64,000 nt of DNA from positions 26,255 through 90,254 of the forward strand of contig JBOFHT010000008.1 of NCBI GenBank assembly GCA_051649785.1, read 5' to 3'. Position 1 is the first letter of the stretch; the number at the start of each line of letters is the position of its first letter. Of this stretch, positions 1-9,272 are shown in pieces. The notes under the pieces are model-generated. The model did not search any database, was not told where the DNA came from, and saw nothing but the letters and a program-made list of their open reading frames with translations. Position numbers and translations under genes: made by a program. The stretch comes from JBOFHT01 sp051649785. Lineage in GTDB: Archaea > Methanobacteriota > Methanobacteria > Methanobacteriales > Methanobacteriaceae.

Positions 1-421
1 CTTCTAATTTAAAGTACCAAGCTACTAGTCCAATCCAGCAAGAACCAATATCCATTGCTTCAGCAGCTAAAAGTATATTTTGAGTAGCTGCACCACAATC
101 AGCTTGAATATTAGAAGAACCAGTTTTACCTGAAACAATTATAAGTGTTGGAGCTCCATGACTAATATCTATGGGAGAATTACCAATCCTTTCAAAAAAT
201 TCATCCCCTGAGTTCTTCATTAATTCTTTTGAACCATCACTTATCTCTTTAATAATTTCTCTGTTTTGAATTATAGTAAAATGCCAAGGTTGTTCACCTC
301 GTGCAGTTGGTGCCATAATCCCAGCATCTAATATTTTTTGAAGTTCTTCATCATCTAATTGTTCTTCTTTGTACTCTCTTACACTTCTACGGCTACTAAT
401 TGTTTCAAAAACACTTTTCAT
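1..421 (-). CDS. Nitroreductase family protein (C-terminal part outside window)
   Basis: This is the first 140 residues of an FMN-dependent nitroreductase, cut by the left window edge. The N-terminus has the family pattern SSRRSVREYK (FMN-phosphate contact), then MAPTARGEQPWHF, and later the conserved CGAATQNILLAAEAMDIGSCWIG stretch of the family core. Such enzymes reduce quinones, nitro compounds or flavins with NAD(P)H in the cytoplasm; the natural substrate cannot be told from sequence. The ATG is preceded by GGTGAGAA, a good Shine-Dalgarno site. The family is clear and the specific role is not. Confidence 0.9.
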   Translation of the reverse strand, partial: MKSVFETISSRRSVREYKEEQLDDEELQKILDAGIMAPTARGEQPWHFTIIQNREIIKEISDGSKELMKNSGDEFFERIGNSPIDISHGAPTLIIVSGKTGSSNIQADCGAATQNILLAAEAMDIGSCWIGLVAWYFKLE

Positions 422-576
422 TTTCTCACCTATTAAATTTATATTAATCCCTATTTTAGTAATTTATATTACATCACAATCCTATATTTTACAATCTATA
501 TATTTCTAGTTCATACTAATTATATTTAAATATAATATAATAAATTGAAGAATGATTAAATATATTTAATACTTAC

Positions 577-1590
577 TTATTTTCTATTTAGATTTTTTGA
601 AGGAATATAAGTTCTTTGTGCTTCAGTTCGAATCCTTGGAGCATTTGGATTGAATAAAAGTCTCCTAAATCCTAAAAGCATTAACATTGGATTTTTTACA
701 GTTATTTGCTTTTTCCCCAATATTATTTTACGTATTAAATCCCCAAGACCGCCCCCAGTTAAAATATCCATAAAATAATCAGCAAAAAATGGGTTTATAA
801 TATTCATACGTACTCTGAAAAAGTTTTTAAGATTATTTCTTCTTATAAATGCAATTAAAGCTGTTGTAGCAATGAAAAGAACTAAGGTTGAAATAAACCC
901 TGCCCATAAACCTAATTGCTCACCCCAAAGTGCATTTCCAAGTAAATAAAAACTAATTCCCAATGCAACAGCAAAACTATGGTTACCAACTTCACCCATC
1001 ATTATTTTGCCTGTATAGTCAAGAGGGCAATAAGCTACACAAATAGCTAAAATTGTTAAAGGAATAAAGTAAACTGGAATGGCTGCATTTGAAGGTACTT
1101 CAAGCATAATCATTGCCAATACTACAAATGTAGACATTATAATAACGGTACTACATGTAGAACCAGGTTGCATATCTGAAATATTAAGTGGTTGAACCAT
1201 GAATGCAATTAAAAAAGCAGAATATCCCACAGCAGGAAAGGCAATTCCTGCAACTAGTAAAATACCAATTCCACGAAATAGTTGACCCCATTCAAGTGAA
1301 GAATTAAAAATCTTAGTTCTCCCACATATATCATCTAATAATGCAAAGATACCTATTAAAAAAACTAAAATATTATATCCATTAGGTAAAAATAAAGCCA
1401 AAGCTATAAATGGAGCTATACCCACAGCTCTAGGAGTTCCACCTCTAACTTTGCCAATAAATAAGTTAGATAAGAAAAATTTGTTCAAAAATCCTTTTCT
1501 AGCTAAAAACCTAATTAACATATTTATTCCCAAACTAAGGAAAAATGTTAAAACAAATGCAATAATCAAATTTATATAATTTTCGGACAT
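577..1590 (-). CDS. MraY-like membrane glycosyl-phosphotransferase, probable cell-wall (pseudomurein) precursor enzyme
   Basis: This is a 337-aa polytopic membrane protein with about eight to ten hydrophobic segments. Two motifs recall the MraY/WecA superfamily: an Asp pair in FALLDDICG (near residue 85) and MMGEVGNHSFAVALG (near residue 200), which aligns with the MGDTGSL motif of MraY but has Glu for the usual Asp. Superfamily members attach sugar-phosphates to polyprenyl phosphate. In pseudomurein-walled Methanobacteriales, divergent MraY homologues are proposed to build the wall precursor, so that role is an inference here. No other wall-synthesis gene is adjacent. A weak TGGT site precedes the ATG. 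Confidence 0.65.
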   Translation of the reverse strand: MSENYINLIIAFVLTFFLSLGINMLIRFLARKGFLNKFFLSNLFIGKVRGGTPRAVGIAPFIALALFLPNGYNILVFLIGIFALLDDICGRTKIFNSSLEWGQLFRGIGILLVAGIAFPAVGYSAFLIAFMVQPLNISDMQPGSTCSTVIIMSTFVVLAMIMLEVPSNAAIPVYFIPLTILAICVAYCPLDYTGKIMMGEVGNHSFAVALGISFYLLGNALWGEQLGLWAGFISTLVLFIATTALIAFIRRNNLKNFFRVRMNIINPFFADYFMDILTGGGLGDLIRKIILGKKQITVKNPMLMLLGFRRLLFNPNAPRIRTEAQRTYIPSKNLNRK

Positions 1591-1842
1591 ATTTTTACCA
1601 AAATAAACATTTTAAATAGAGAATTCAATTGATGAATTTAATTAGTTACTTGCATCTTGATTATTCTTATTAATATTACTTTAATTATTAAATCCAATAG
1701 TATAAAAAAGTTGTTATGGTCACATTTATGAACTTAATAACATTATTATCATTAGCGTTGTTGTTATTAACTGTTATTAGCTGTTATTAAATATTATTAA
1801 TATTATTATGAAACAAATAATATAATTTTAATTAATCAAATA

Positions 1843-3063
1843 TCAATTAATTGCATACCTTAATTTAGCTGCTAAGCCACCTAATGCCTTTAATTGTTCA
1901 CCTCCTTCATGTTCTGTACTTATAACCATTACTTCACCAGACATATTTTCAACTAAATCCATAATAGCTTCAACTTCACCATCACGGACAAAAATATCAA
2001 TAACTAGTAATTTATTAACAGCACCTAAGTTTGCAGCATTGATAACTTCTTTTTTACCGTAAATAACATTATTATTAGAATTGGTAGAACTAATAGTATT
2101 GCTAGTATTTCCAGCATTACTAGTATTATTAGAAGTATTTGAAGTATTAAGAGTGTTAGACTTACCATTAGCATTAGCATTTCCATTAATACCGCTACTA
2201 TTTCTATTTCTATTGATTTTATTCCCTTTGGCTCCAGATTTAGCTATTTCACTTAAAATTTCATTTACAGCTGCAGTTTCAATAGCTATTCTATTTTCAC
2301 TAGTTAGTTTATCAACAATGCCTTTTTTAAGAATTTCTTGAACACCAACACGCCCCCCAGTACCAGTATTTTCTAAAATAGACTTTTTAGCTATATCTTT
2401 GTGTTTTTGACTAATGTAATCCCAAAATTCACCTTTTACAAATCCTGGGCCTGCTAAAATAATTGTTTGAATCTCTTTAAACTTGTTAATTGCACTTACA
2501 ATGGATTCATAAAAATTAATCTTATCTTTTCCCCTATTTTTATCAATAATGCGTTTTCCAGCAACATTACCAATAATTGGACCATAATAATCAATTCCAA
2601 ACTGGCGAAGAAGTGCTATATCTGCCATATCATCTTCAATAATAATTATCATAGTAGAGAACTTTTTAGAAGCATCTATTGCTTGTTTAATACGTTTAAG
2701 AGTCCAATTAGACCAGTGATCCTTTGATATTTTAATTGGATAGTTGAGTTTAACTTCAATAGTATGGTGAGAGCCAAGAGGTACAAATTCCTCAGGACCA
2801 ATTTCAATAGCCCCTGTAGCACGAAGTTTGCCTGTGAATTTATGAAATGAAATAGTTTCGACATGTATCCCAATGTAAAATGTCTTCTTAATACCCCTAT
2901 CACTACGTAGCTTATCACCAGTATTATCTTGAATCCTACGGGTTGTTTTAGATGAAAGAAGGTCACCTTCTTCAATGATATGTGAAAGGTGCCATAAATC
3001 ATCTAATGTTTCGGGAACAATTTCCATAATCCCATTTTTAGTATCTTGATGTTTTATTCGCAT
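1843..3063 (-). CDS. pelA: Pelota/Dom34 mRNA surveillance protein
   Basis: This protein binds stalled ribosomes with aEF1A and ABCE1 and promotes subunit release. The N-terminal Sm-like domain (residues 1-130) has the conserved order ETLDDLWHL, GDL, TTRR and FYIGI; the central domain (about 131-265) and C-terminal eRF1-3-like domain (after 270) follow. At 406 aa it is longer than most archaeal pelota proteins because of an Asn/Ser/Gly-rich insert at about residues 279-332, just before NNVIYGKKEV in the last domain. The insert stays in frame and the flanks look intact, so the gene is probably functional. GAGG precedes the ATG. Confidence 0.95.
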   Translation of the reverse strand: MRIKHQDTKNGIMEIVPETLDDLWHLSHIIEEGDLLSSKTTRRIQDNTGDKLRSDRGIKKTFYIGIHVETISFHKFTGKLRATGAIEIGPEEFVPLGSHHTIEVKLNYPIKISKDHWSNWTLKRIKQAIDASKKFSTMIIIIEDDMADIALLRQFGIDYYGPIIGNVAGKRIIDKNRGKDKINFYESIVSAINKFKEIQTIILAGPGFVKGEFWDYISQKHKDIAKKSILENTGTGGRVGVQEILKKGIVDKLTSENRIAIETAAVNEILSEIAKSGAKGNKINRNRNSSGINGNANANGKSNTLNTSNTSNNTSNAGNTSNTISSTNSNNNVIYGKKEVINAANLGAVNKLLVIDIFVRDGEVEAIMDLVENMSGEVMVISTEHEGGEQLKALGGLAAKLRYAIN

Positions 3064-3426
3064 ATCTATGCCTCATAGGATAGTTGAGTGATTTTAGTAC
3101 TATTCGATAGTTATAATGTAAATAATATAGATAATAATAATAATAATAGATTTAAGATAATTAATATAATTTTATAACATTTATTAATGTGGATAAGATT
3201 TATAATGTTCATATTTGTAACAGTTACATCTAATTATGATAACATTATATGTTTATTATTATAAATAATACTATTGAAATTAGTAGAAAAATAGCTAGTA
3301 AAAGTTAAAGGAATTGCTAAAATAATAGAAAAAATAAAGATGAAAATGAATTTAATAGATTTAGTGAAAATAATAAATTTAATTAATTTAATGGTACAAT
3401 TAAATAGCATAAAATGGAGAATTAAT
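3064..3426. other. Intergenic, low-complexity AT-rich DNA
   Basis: This is the divergent gap between pelA and the hydrolase gene. It holds AAT-type runs near 3130-3150 and must contain both promoters, but no single TATA/BRE pair stands out. In-frame ATG codons at 3340-3421 upstream of the hydrolase start encode only biased Ile/Leu/Asn sequence and are not considered coding. Confidence 0.4.
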
Positions 3427-4305
3427 ATGTATGTTGAAGTAAATGGAATTAATTTATATTATAAAAAGACAGATTGTGTTAAGTGTCATGAAAATACCGA
3501 TTCTCCTGCTATTATCTTATTACATGGAAATGGTGAAGACCATAGTATATTTAACAAACTTACAGAAAAATTAGCTAATAATTATACTGTTTATGGAATA
3601 GATAGCAGAAATCATGGCAAAAGTAGATTAAGCAATAATAAAAGCATTGAAAGTAAAAATATTAGCTATAATGATATTGCAAAAGATATTGCCAGGTTTA
3701 TCAATAAAATGGGAATTAAAAAGCCAATTATTTATGGATTTAGTGACGGAGGAATTGTAGCTTTAATTATTGGAATAAATAATAAAAAATGGAATAATAT
3801 GAGCAATAATAATAACACTAGTAATGATAATAACATTAGCAATAATAGAAATAGGAATAGTAATGAGAATAATAAATATAATGGGGGTAGTAGAAATAAT
3901 AGATATGATGGTGATAATAGATATAATAAGGGGAATCTTGTTTCAAAACTTATTATAGCCGGAGCTAATATTAGACCTAATGGAATAAAAAGATTTTGGA
4001 TTAATATTTACAAAATTCAAGCATATTTGACATTTAATAGGGAAAAGCGAAAAAATCTTATGATGATGTTAAAAGAACCTAATATTAGTAATAATGAGCT
4101 TAAACAAATAGAAGTAGATACTTTAGTTCTAGCTGGTGAAAAAGATGTTATTACTTATGAACATAGTGAAGAAATAGCCAGTAATATTAAAAACAGCTAC
4201 TTAAAAATATTGGATAATGAAAATCATTATAGTTATATTGTAAATAGTGATAAAAGCTATGAAATTGTTATAGATTTTCTAAATAGCACTAAAACCACCG
4301 AATAG
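3427..4305 (+). CDS. Alpha/beta-hydrolase fold protein
   Basis: This is a predicted serine hydrolase of the alpha/beta-hydrolase superfamily, 292 aa. It shows the oxyanion region LLHGNGEDHSIF, YGIDSRNHGKS, and the nucleophile elbow YGFSDGG with Ser before Asp-Gly-Gly. The acid is likely in VLAGEKDVIT and the base His in NENHYSY near the C-terminus. An Asn-rich insert of about 50 residues sits between the elbow and LIIAGANIRPNG. The start at 3427 is chosen because GGAGA lies just upstream and MYVEVNGINLYYK is the normal family beginning; a longer in-frame extension to 3340 is biased sequence. The substrate is unknown. Confidence 0.85.
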   Translation: MYVEVNGINLYYKKTDCVKCHENTDSPAIILLHGNGEDHSIFNKLTEKLANNYTVYGIDSRNHGKSRLSNNKSIESKNISYNDIAKDIARFINKMGIKKPIIYGFSDGGIVALIIGINNKKWNNMSNNNNTSNDNNISNNRNRNSNENNKYNGGSRNNRYDGDNRYNKGNLVSKLIIAGANIRPNGIKRFWINIYKIQAYLTFNREKRKNLMMMLKEPNISNNELKQIEVDTLVLAGEKDVITYEHSEEIASNIKNSYLKILDNENHYSYIVNSDKSYEIVIDFLNSTKTTE

Positions 4306-4591
4306 AGTTATATTATTAGAATTATTACTGTTATTGTTGTTATTAGGATTAGTATTATTAATAATGATAACATTGATATTATTAATGGCATTATTATTAC
4401 CATCAACAGGGAAATCATTTATTATAGTATGAAATTATTATAGTATGAAAAATTATAATAGTAATGAAATACATAACAAAAATAATAAAAATACAATCAA
4501 ATGGATATAATCAAAGGGATATAAATAAGAATATATAAAATAAGAATATAAAGTATAGAAAAATAAATTATAATTAATTAAGGGTGTTAAA

Positions 4592-4975
4592 ATGGCAGAA
4601 TATAGCGAAAGTGGTTCAATTATAATAAGTATCCTTTTAGGAACTATGCTGTCATTTTTATTTGATAATATATTTGTTTTAGCATTTATAGGGTTTTTAG
4701 CTACATATATGGTTCAAGAGGACAGTAAAAACTTTTCAGTGGGGATAAAAGCAGCTTTGATATTTGCAGCTTTAAATTTTATTATTGGAATGATTAGAGG
4801 GCCTACAATTCCATCATACATTGCTGTTAAAATTGGAATTGACCTTGGAAACTTAATTATAGGATTTTTAGTAACTTGTATCTTAGCAGGGTTAATTGGA
4901 GGATTTAGTGGGTTTATAGCCGATAAAGCTTATAAAAGAATAAATCCCGAATACGATACTAAAAATAGAACATAG
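4592..4975 (+). CDS. Small polytopic membrane protein, unknown function
   Basis: This is a 127-aa protein with about four hydrophobic segments and a Gly-rich last segment (LAGLIGGFSGFIADKAYKR). The layout resembles small archaeal membrane families of the DUF5518 kind, but that match is from memory and unverified. GGTG stands before the ATG, and the gene runs in the same direction as tyrA 72 nt downstream. No catalytic motif is visible. Confidence 0.7.
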   Translation: MAEYSESGSIIISILLGTMLSFLFDNIFVLAFIGFLATYMVQEDSKNFSVGIKAALIFAALNFIIGMIRGPTIPSYIAVKIGIDLGNLIIGFLVTCILAGLIGGFSGFIADKAYKRINPEYDTKNRT

Positions 4976-5047
4976 ATTATTAGTATAATAAATATTATGG
5001 ATATTATGAATCATTAATTGTTAAAATTATAATTTAAAGAGGATAAT

Positions 5048-6541
5048 ATGAATATAGCAGTTATTGGAGGGACTAAAGGTTTAGGGGAAGCTATAGCTAA
5101 GTTTCTAAAAAGAAAAACATTAAAATGTGATGGAAAATCTTCTAAGTTTGATTTTAATATTACAATTACTGGTCGTGATGCTGATTTTGGTAAAAAAAAG
5201 GCAAAAGAATTGGGAGTTAAATTTAGTAATAATAATATTGAAACTAGTGCCATTAATGATATTATAATTGTTTCAGTCCCAATAGCCAGTACAATAACTG
5301 TTATTAAAGAAATAGCTCCTTTTATGAAAGAAAATTCACTTTTAATTGATGTTTGCTCTTTAAAAGAAGATGTATCAAATACAATGGACGAAGTTTTTTC
5401 AAATAATAAAAATAATAATAAAAATAGTGCCAATAATGGCAAAACTAATATTAATGTTAATAATACTAGTGATAATATTAGCAATAATAAAAATATAGAA
5501 TACATACCCACACATCCTATTTTTGGACCAAGAACCGACTCCCTTGAAGGGCAAATAATTGTTTTAACACCTACACAATCATCCAAAAAAGGTAAATGGT
5601 ACAAAAAGGTATTTAAGTTTTTAGAATCGGAAAAATTAAAAATAATTGAAGTAGATGCAAAAGAACATGATGAAATGATGGCAGTTGTTCAAGTTCTAAC
5701 ACATTTCTCATATTTAGCTACTGCATCAGCTATTAAAAAAATAAATGCAGATATTCGTAAAACACGTGAATTTGCAAGTCCAATTTACAATTTAATGGTA
5801 GATATGATTTCAAGAATTGCTTCACAAAATCCATATCTTAGCTATTCTATTCAAAATGAAAATTCTAATGGAGAATTTATTAGAAATAAATTTACAGAAA
5901 GTGTTATGGAGTTAAAGGAAACATTAAGTAAACACGATGAAAAACACTTTGTAGAAATTGTTAAAGCATCAACTAAACATCTTTGTGACATCGAATCGGC
6001 ATTAGGTAGAAGTGATAAGGCAATTTCTTCCCTCACACATGAAATAACTGTTTTAAAAGAATCTATAGGCAAAGAAATTGGACTTCGCCATATTTACTCC
6101 AAAAAAGTTCATTATGGGGAATTAGTAGCTGTTGAACCTAATTTTTTGTTTTTAAAAATTAGTAAATGTAGTGAAGATATAGCTATGAACGATATTAAAG
6201 ATAATATTAAGAATACAGAAACTAAACATGTTACTAAGCTTAAAATAGCTAATATTGAGATTTTAACTAGTGAAGAATTGAATAATTGGAAAATTGATAA
6301 TTTAATAATAAGAGAATATAATATTAGTGTGATATTTCCTAAAACAGCAGATAGTAAAACTATTCAAAGCATTATTAGTAAAACAAAAGGAGTAGTTGAC
6401 GTAGCTATTAAAGAAGTTTACACTGGATCCCAAATAGAAAATAATAAAGTAAGTATTAACTTTGAAATAAAAACAATTTCACCAAATGATTATAATAAAG
6501 TAGAAAAGATATTAAAAGGGATTGGTGGAAAAATAAGATAA
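5048..6541 (+). CDS. tyrA: Prephenate dehydrogenase with C-terminal regulatory region
   Basis: This enzyme converts prephenate to 4-hydroxyphenylpyruvate in tyrosine synthesis. The N-terminal Rossmann motif is AVIGGTKGLGEAIAKFL; then come VSVPIASTITVIKEIAPFM, the conserved PTHPIFGPRTDSLEGQ and the helical dimerisation domain around MMAVVQVLTHFSYLATA. Residues after about 340 form an extra region with two ACT-like stretches (ISVIFPKTADSKTIQ, VSINFEIKTISPNDY), as in other methanogen TyrA proteins. An Asn-rich insert lies at about residues 118-152 between the NAD domain and PTHP. AGAGG precedes the ATG. It lies upstream of cdc48, as recalled for Methanothermobacter. Confidence 0.9.
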   Translation: MNIAVIGGTKGLGEAIAKFLKRKTLKCDGKSSKFDFNITITGRDADFGKKKAKELGVKFSNNNIETSAINDIIIVSVPIASTITVIKEIAPFMKENSLLIDVCSLKEDVSNTMDEVFSNNKNNNKNSANNGKTNINVNNTSDNISNNKNIEYIPTHPIFGPRTDSLEGQIIVLTPTQSSKKGKWYKKVFKFLESEKLKIIEVDAKEHDEMMAVVQVLTHFSYLATASAIKKINADIRKTREFASPIYNLMVDMISRIASQNPYLSYSIQNENSNGEFIRNKFTESVMELKETLSKHDEKHFVEIVKASTKHLCDIESALGRSDKAISSLTHEITVLKESIGKEIGLRHIYSKKVHYGELVAVEPNFLFLKISKCSEDIAMNDIKDNIKNTETKHVTKLKIANIEILTSEELNNWKIDNLIIREYNISVIFPKTADSKTIQSIISKTKGVVDVAIKEVYTGSQIENNKVSINFEIKTISPNDYNKVEKILKGIGGKIR

Positions 6542-6661
6542 AAATTTTTAATTTATTGAAAAATAAGTATAAATATGAAAGTAATGAATCTAAAGATAAT
6601 AAATTAAAAAATAATAGATTTAAAAATAATAAATCTAAAAATTAGTTATAATTCCATATTA

Positions 6662-7372
6662 CTAAGAATCTAATGCTTTAACAGAAGCATCAAATAGTTT
6701 ATAGGATTCCCCAAATACTTCATCAAATCCTAGCCATTCTGGAATTTCATAGACAAAAAGAGGAGTTCCATTATTAGTAATTGGAAAATCAACAGTTAAT
6801 ATAGAATTACTTTTAATTTCCTTTGACTCATCTCTTTTATAATGTTTAAATTCAGGGATGATTTTAATAGTTTTATCTGCTAATTTCATAGATTTATCAT
6901 CTAATGTAGGGGTAGCTATATAATAACCTTCCCCATAGCCTTCCTCATGATCGTGACCAATTATAACTAAATCAAAGTTCTCTTTATTAATATCAGGAAT
7001 AACATATTTTGCAACAAGACTCTCACCATTGATACGGCTTGCAACAAAGTTATCAGGGCGATTAGTAACATTAATTTGATAATTAACTATTTCTACATTG
7101 TTAAAAAACCCATATTTCCAAGCTACTTCAGGTAAAACATTTTTAGATAAATTTTCTCTAGGATGCATTCCAGAAACAATAGCTATTTTATGTTTAGGTT
7201 CGCCTAAAAACATACCTAAATAATTAATAGTGGTTTTATTTACATTCCCATTAGAATCTCCGCCTAAATCATCAGTAGAAGTCCCATAGCCAATATAAGT
7301 TATAGCAATCCCTGCAAAAACAAATATAGTTAAAACAAGAATAATGATATTCTTTCTTTTCATAATAATCAT
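6662..7372 (-). CDS. Exported or membrane-anchored zinc-hydrolase-like protein (M14/AstE-type motifs)
   Basis: This is a 236-aa protein with one N-terminal hydrophobic segment (IIILVLTIFVFAGIAITYIG), so the body is probably outside the membrane. It has a metal-site pattern like the carboxypeptidase A / aspartoacylase superfamily: VSGMHPRENLSK (His and Glu ligands), a later His in LVIIGHDHEEGYGEG, and a C-terminal LFVYEIPEW that could carry the catalytic Glu. The following gene in the same direction is a clear paralogue. The substrate is unknown; the extracellular location makes a wall peptide or surface amide possible, which is inference. No clear Shine-Dalgarno site is seen. Confidence 0.6.
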   Translation of the reverse strand: MIIMKRKNIIILVLTIFVFAGIAITYIGYGTSTDDLGGDSNGNVNKTTINYLGMFLGEPKHKIAIVSGMHPRENLSKNVLPEVAWKYGFFNNVEIVNYQINVTNRPDNFVASRINGESLVAKYVIPDINKENFDLVIIGHDHEEGYGEGYYIATPTLDDKSMKLADKTIKIIPEFKHYKRDESKEIKSNSILTVDFPITNNGTPLFVYEIPEWLGFDEVFGESYKLFDASVKALDS

Positions 7373-7486
7373 ATAACTTATAAAAGTTAATATTATAAAT
7401 ACTTAACTATTCAGTTTATCTAAATTATTCAATAGAATATGAACAATTCAAAATGAAAATAATATATTATAATATTTATGTAATAT

Positions 7487-8692
7487 CTAAAAACTATAGC
7501 TATCAATAACATTTAAAAATTCACGAGCTTTATTATTAGTTTCATCTATAGACTCAAATCTATAAGTTTCATAAACAATAGTAGGAATTCCATTATTAAT
7601 TAAAGGTTCACTGATATAAGGTGCACTAGTAGGTTCATTGGAACGAGGTGGAATGTAATAAACTAAAAAATCGCAACTAGAAACTAGGTAATCGCTAATT
7701 AGCTGAGATTTTTTGTTTGGAAGAGCCGTAAAAATAAAAGTCTTTTCACTATAATTACCTTGATTAGAATGTACATCAACAGTTAAATCAAATTTCTTTG
7801 ATATTATATCTGGAATGGCAAATTTATTAGCTAAAAGTTGGCCAGATAATCTTCCATTATTGTAATCTTCAAGAGATCCATTATCCAATTTATGGCTACT
7901 AATACTAGAGCTACTATTATCAATAGACTCATTAACAATAACATGGTAGATGTAATACTGGTAATTTAAGTTAGATTTATTCGAGTTATTAGTATTAAAA
8001 AATGTATTAATTCCACTAGAATCATTACTAAGAGCATTTACAGCACCAACATGAGATTGATTCTCTTTAGGATGAACTCCTACAATAAAAGCAACTTTAC
8101 AAGAAGAAGAATTATTACCATAAGGACCGGAAATATATACATCTCCCTCAGCCATATTACCTAATTTTTTTAGATTTTTAAGCCCATTAGGCAAATTATT
8201 ACCAACACCATTATTATTAGCACCATTAAAATCAATTCCAATACTTTCACCTATCGCCTCTAATCCACCAACACTATTAATAATATAAAAAATATTAGCT
8301 AAAATAGGAGAAATAGGGGAAATAGAGCTAAAAATAGTAATGGAAGAAATAATGTTATTATTATTACTAAAATTATTATCCATTTTATTATACCAAATAT
8401 TATCTCCAATATTATCCCAATTACTATTCTTATTATCAATAATACCATTAATATCTGGACTATTATTACCTATATCGTTATTATTAATTCCATTAACACT
8501 ATTAGCAGCAAATGCTGTATTTATAGAAAAACTACAAAGCATGGAAATAATACTAATACTTACAATAATTACAATTAAAATGTGTATAATACTTAAAGAA
8601 GGTTTATTAGACTGTTTATTAAGAGGATTATAAAAAAGCTTATTTGAATCTTTAAATAATTTTTGACTTGATTTTTTGTTATTTTTACCCAT
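7487..8692 (-). CDS. Exported zinc-hydrolase-like protein (M14/AstE-type motifs), paralogue of its neighbour
   Basis: This is a 401-aa protein. After a basic N-terminus comes a hydrophobic segment ending in NTAFAANS, which looks like a signal peptide with an Ala-X-Ala cleavage site. An Asn-rich spacer covers about residues 66-115. The catalytic-type region starts near residue 195: FIVGVHPKENQSH (metal ligands), then LTVDVHSNQGNYS with the third His, and TIVYETYRFES with a candidate catalytic Glu. These line up with the 236-aa neighbour 114 nt away. The DVHSN motif resembles the DLHN of aspartoacylase-type enzymes. The fold assignment is inference from motifs and the substrate is unknown. Confidence 0.6.
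   Translation of the reverse strand: MGKNNKKSSQKLFKDSNKLFYNPLNKQSNKPSLSIIHILIVIIVSISIISMLCSFSINTAFAANSVNGINNNDIGNNSPDINGIIDNKNSNWDNIGDNIWYNKMDNNFSNNNNIISSITIFSSISPISPILANIFYIINSVGGLEAIGESIGIDFNGANNNGVGNNLPNGLKNLKKLGNMAEGDVYISGPYGNNSSSCKVAFIVGVHPKENQSHVGAVNALSNDSSGINTFFNTNNSNKSNLNYQYYIYHVIVNESIDNSSSSISSHKLDNGSLEDYNNGRLSGQLLANKFAIPDIISKKFDLTVDVHSNQGNYSEKTFIFTALPNKKSQLISDYLVSSCDFLVYYIPPRSNEPTSAPYISEPLINNGIPTIVYETYRFESIDETNNKAREFLNVIDSYSF

Positions 8693-9272
<580 letters not shown>

Noticed and set aside
622..640. GTTCGAATCC, like a tRNA T-loop
   Set aside because: It lies inside the MraY-like gene and no acceptor, D or anticodon arms can be formed around it.
2081..2341. 86-codon frame opposite pelA
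   Set aside because: It is the antisense image of the Asn/Ser-rich insert of pelota and has no coding signals of its own.
3340..3426. Upstream ATG codons for the hydrolase
   Set aside because: The encoded sequence is biased, and GGAGA sits directly before ATG 3427.
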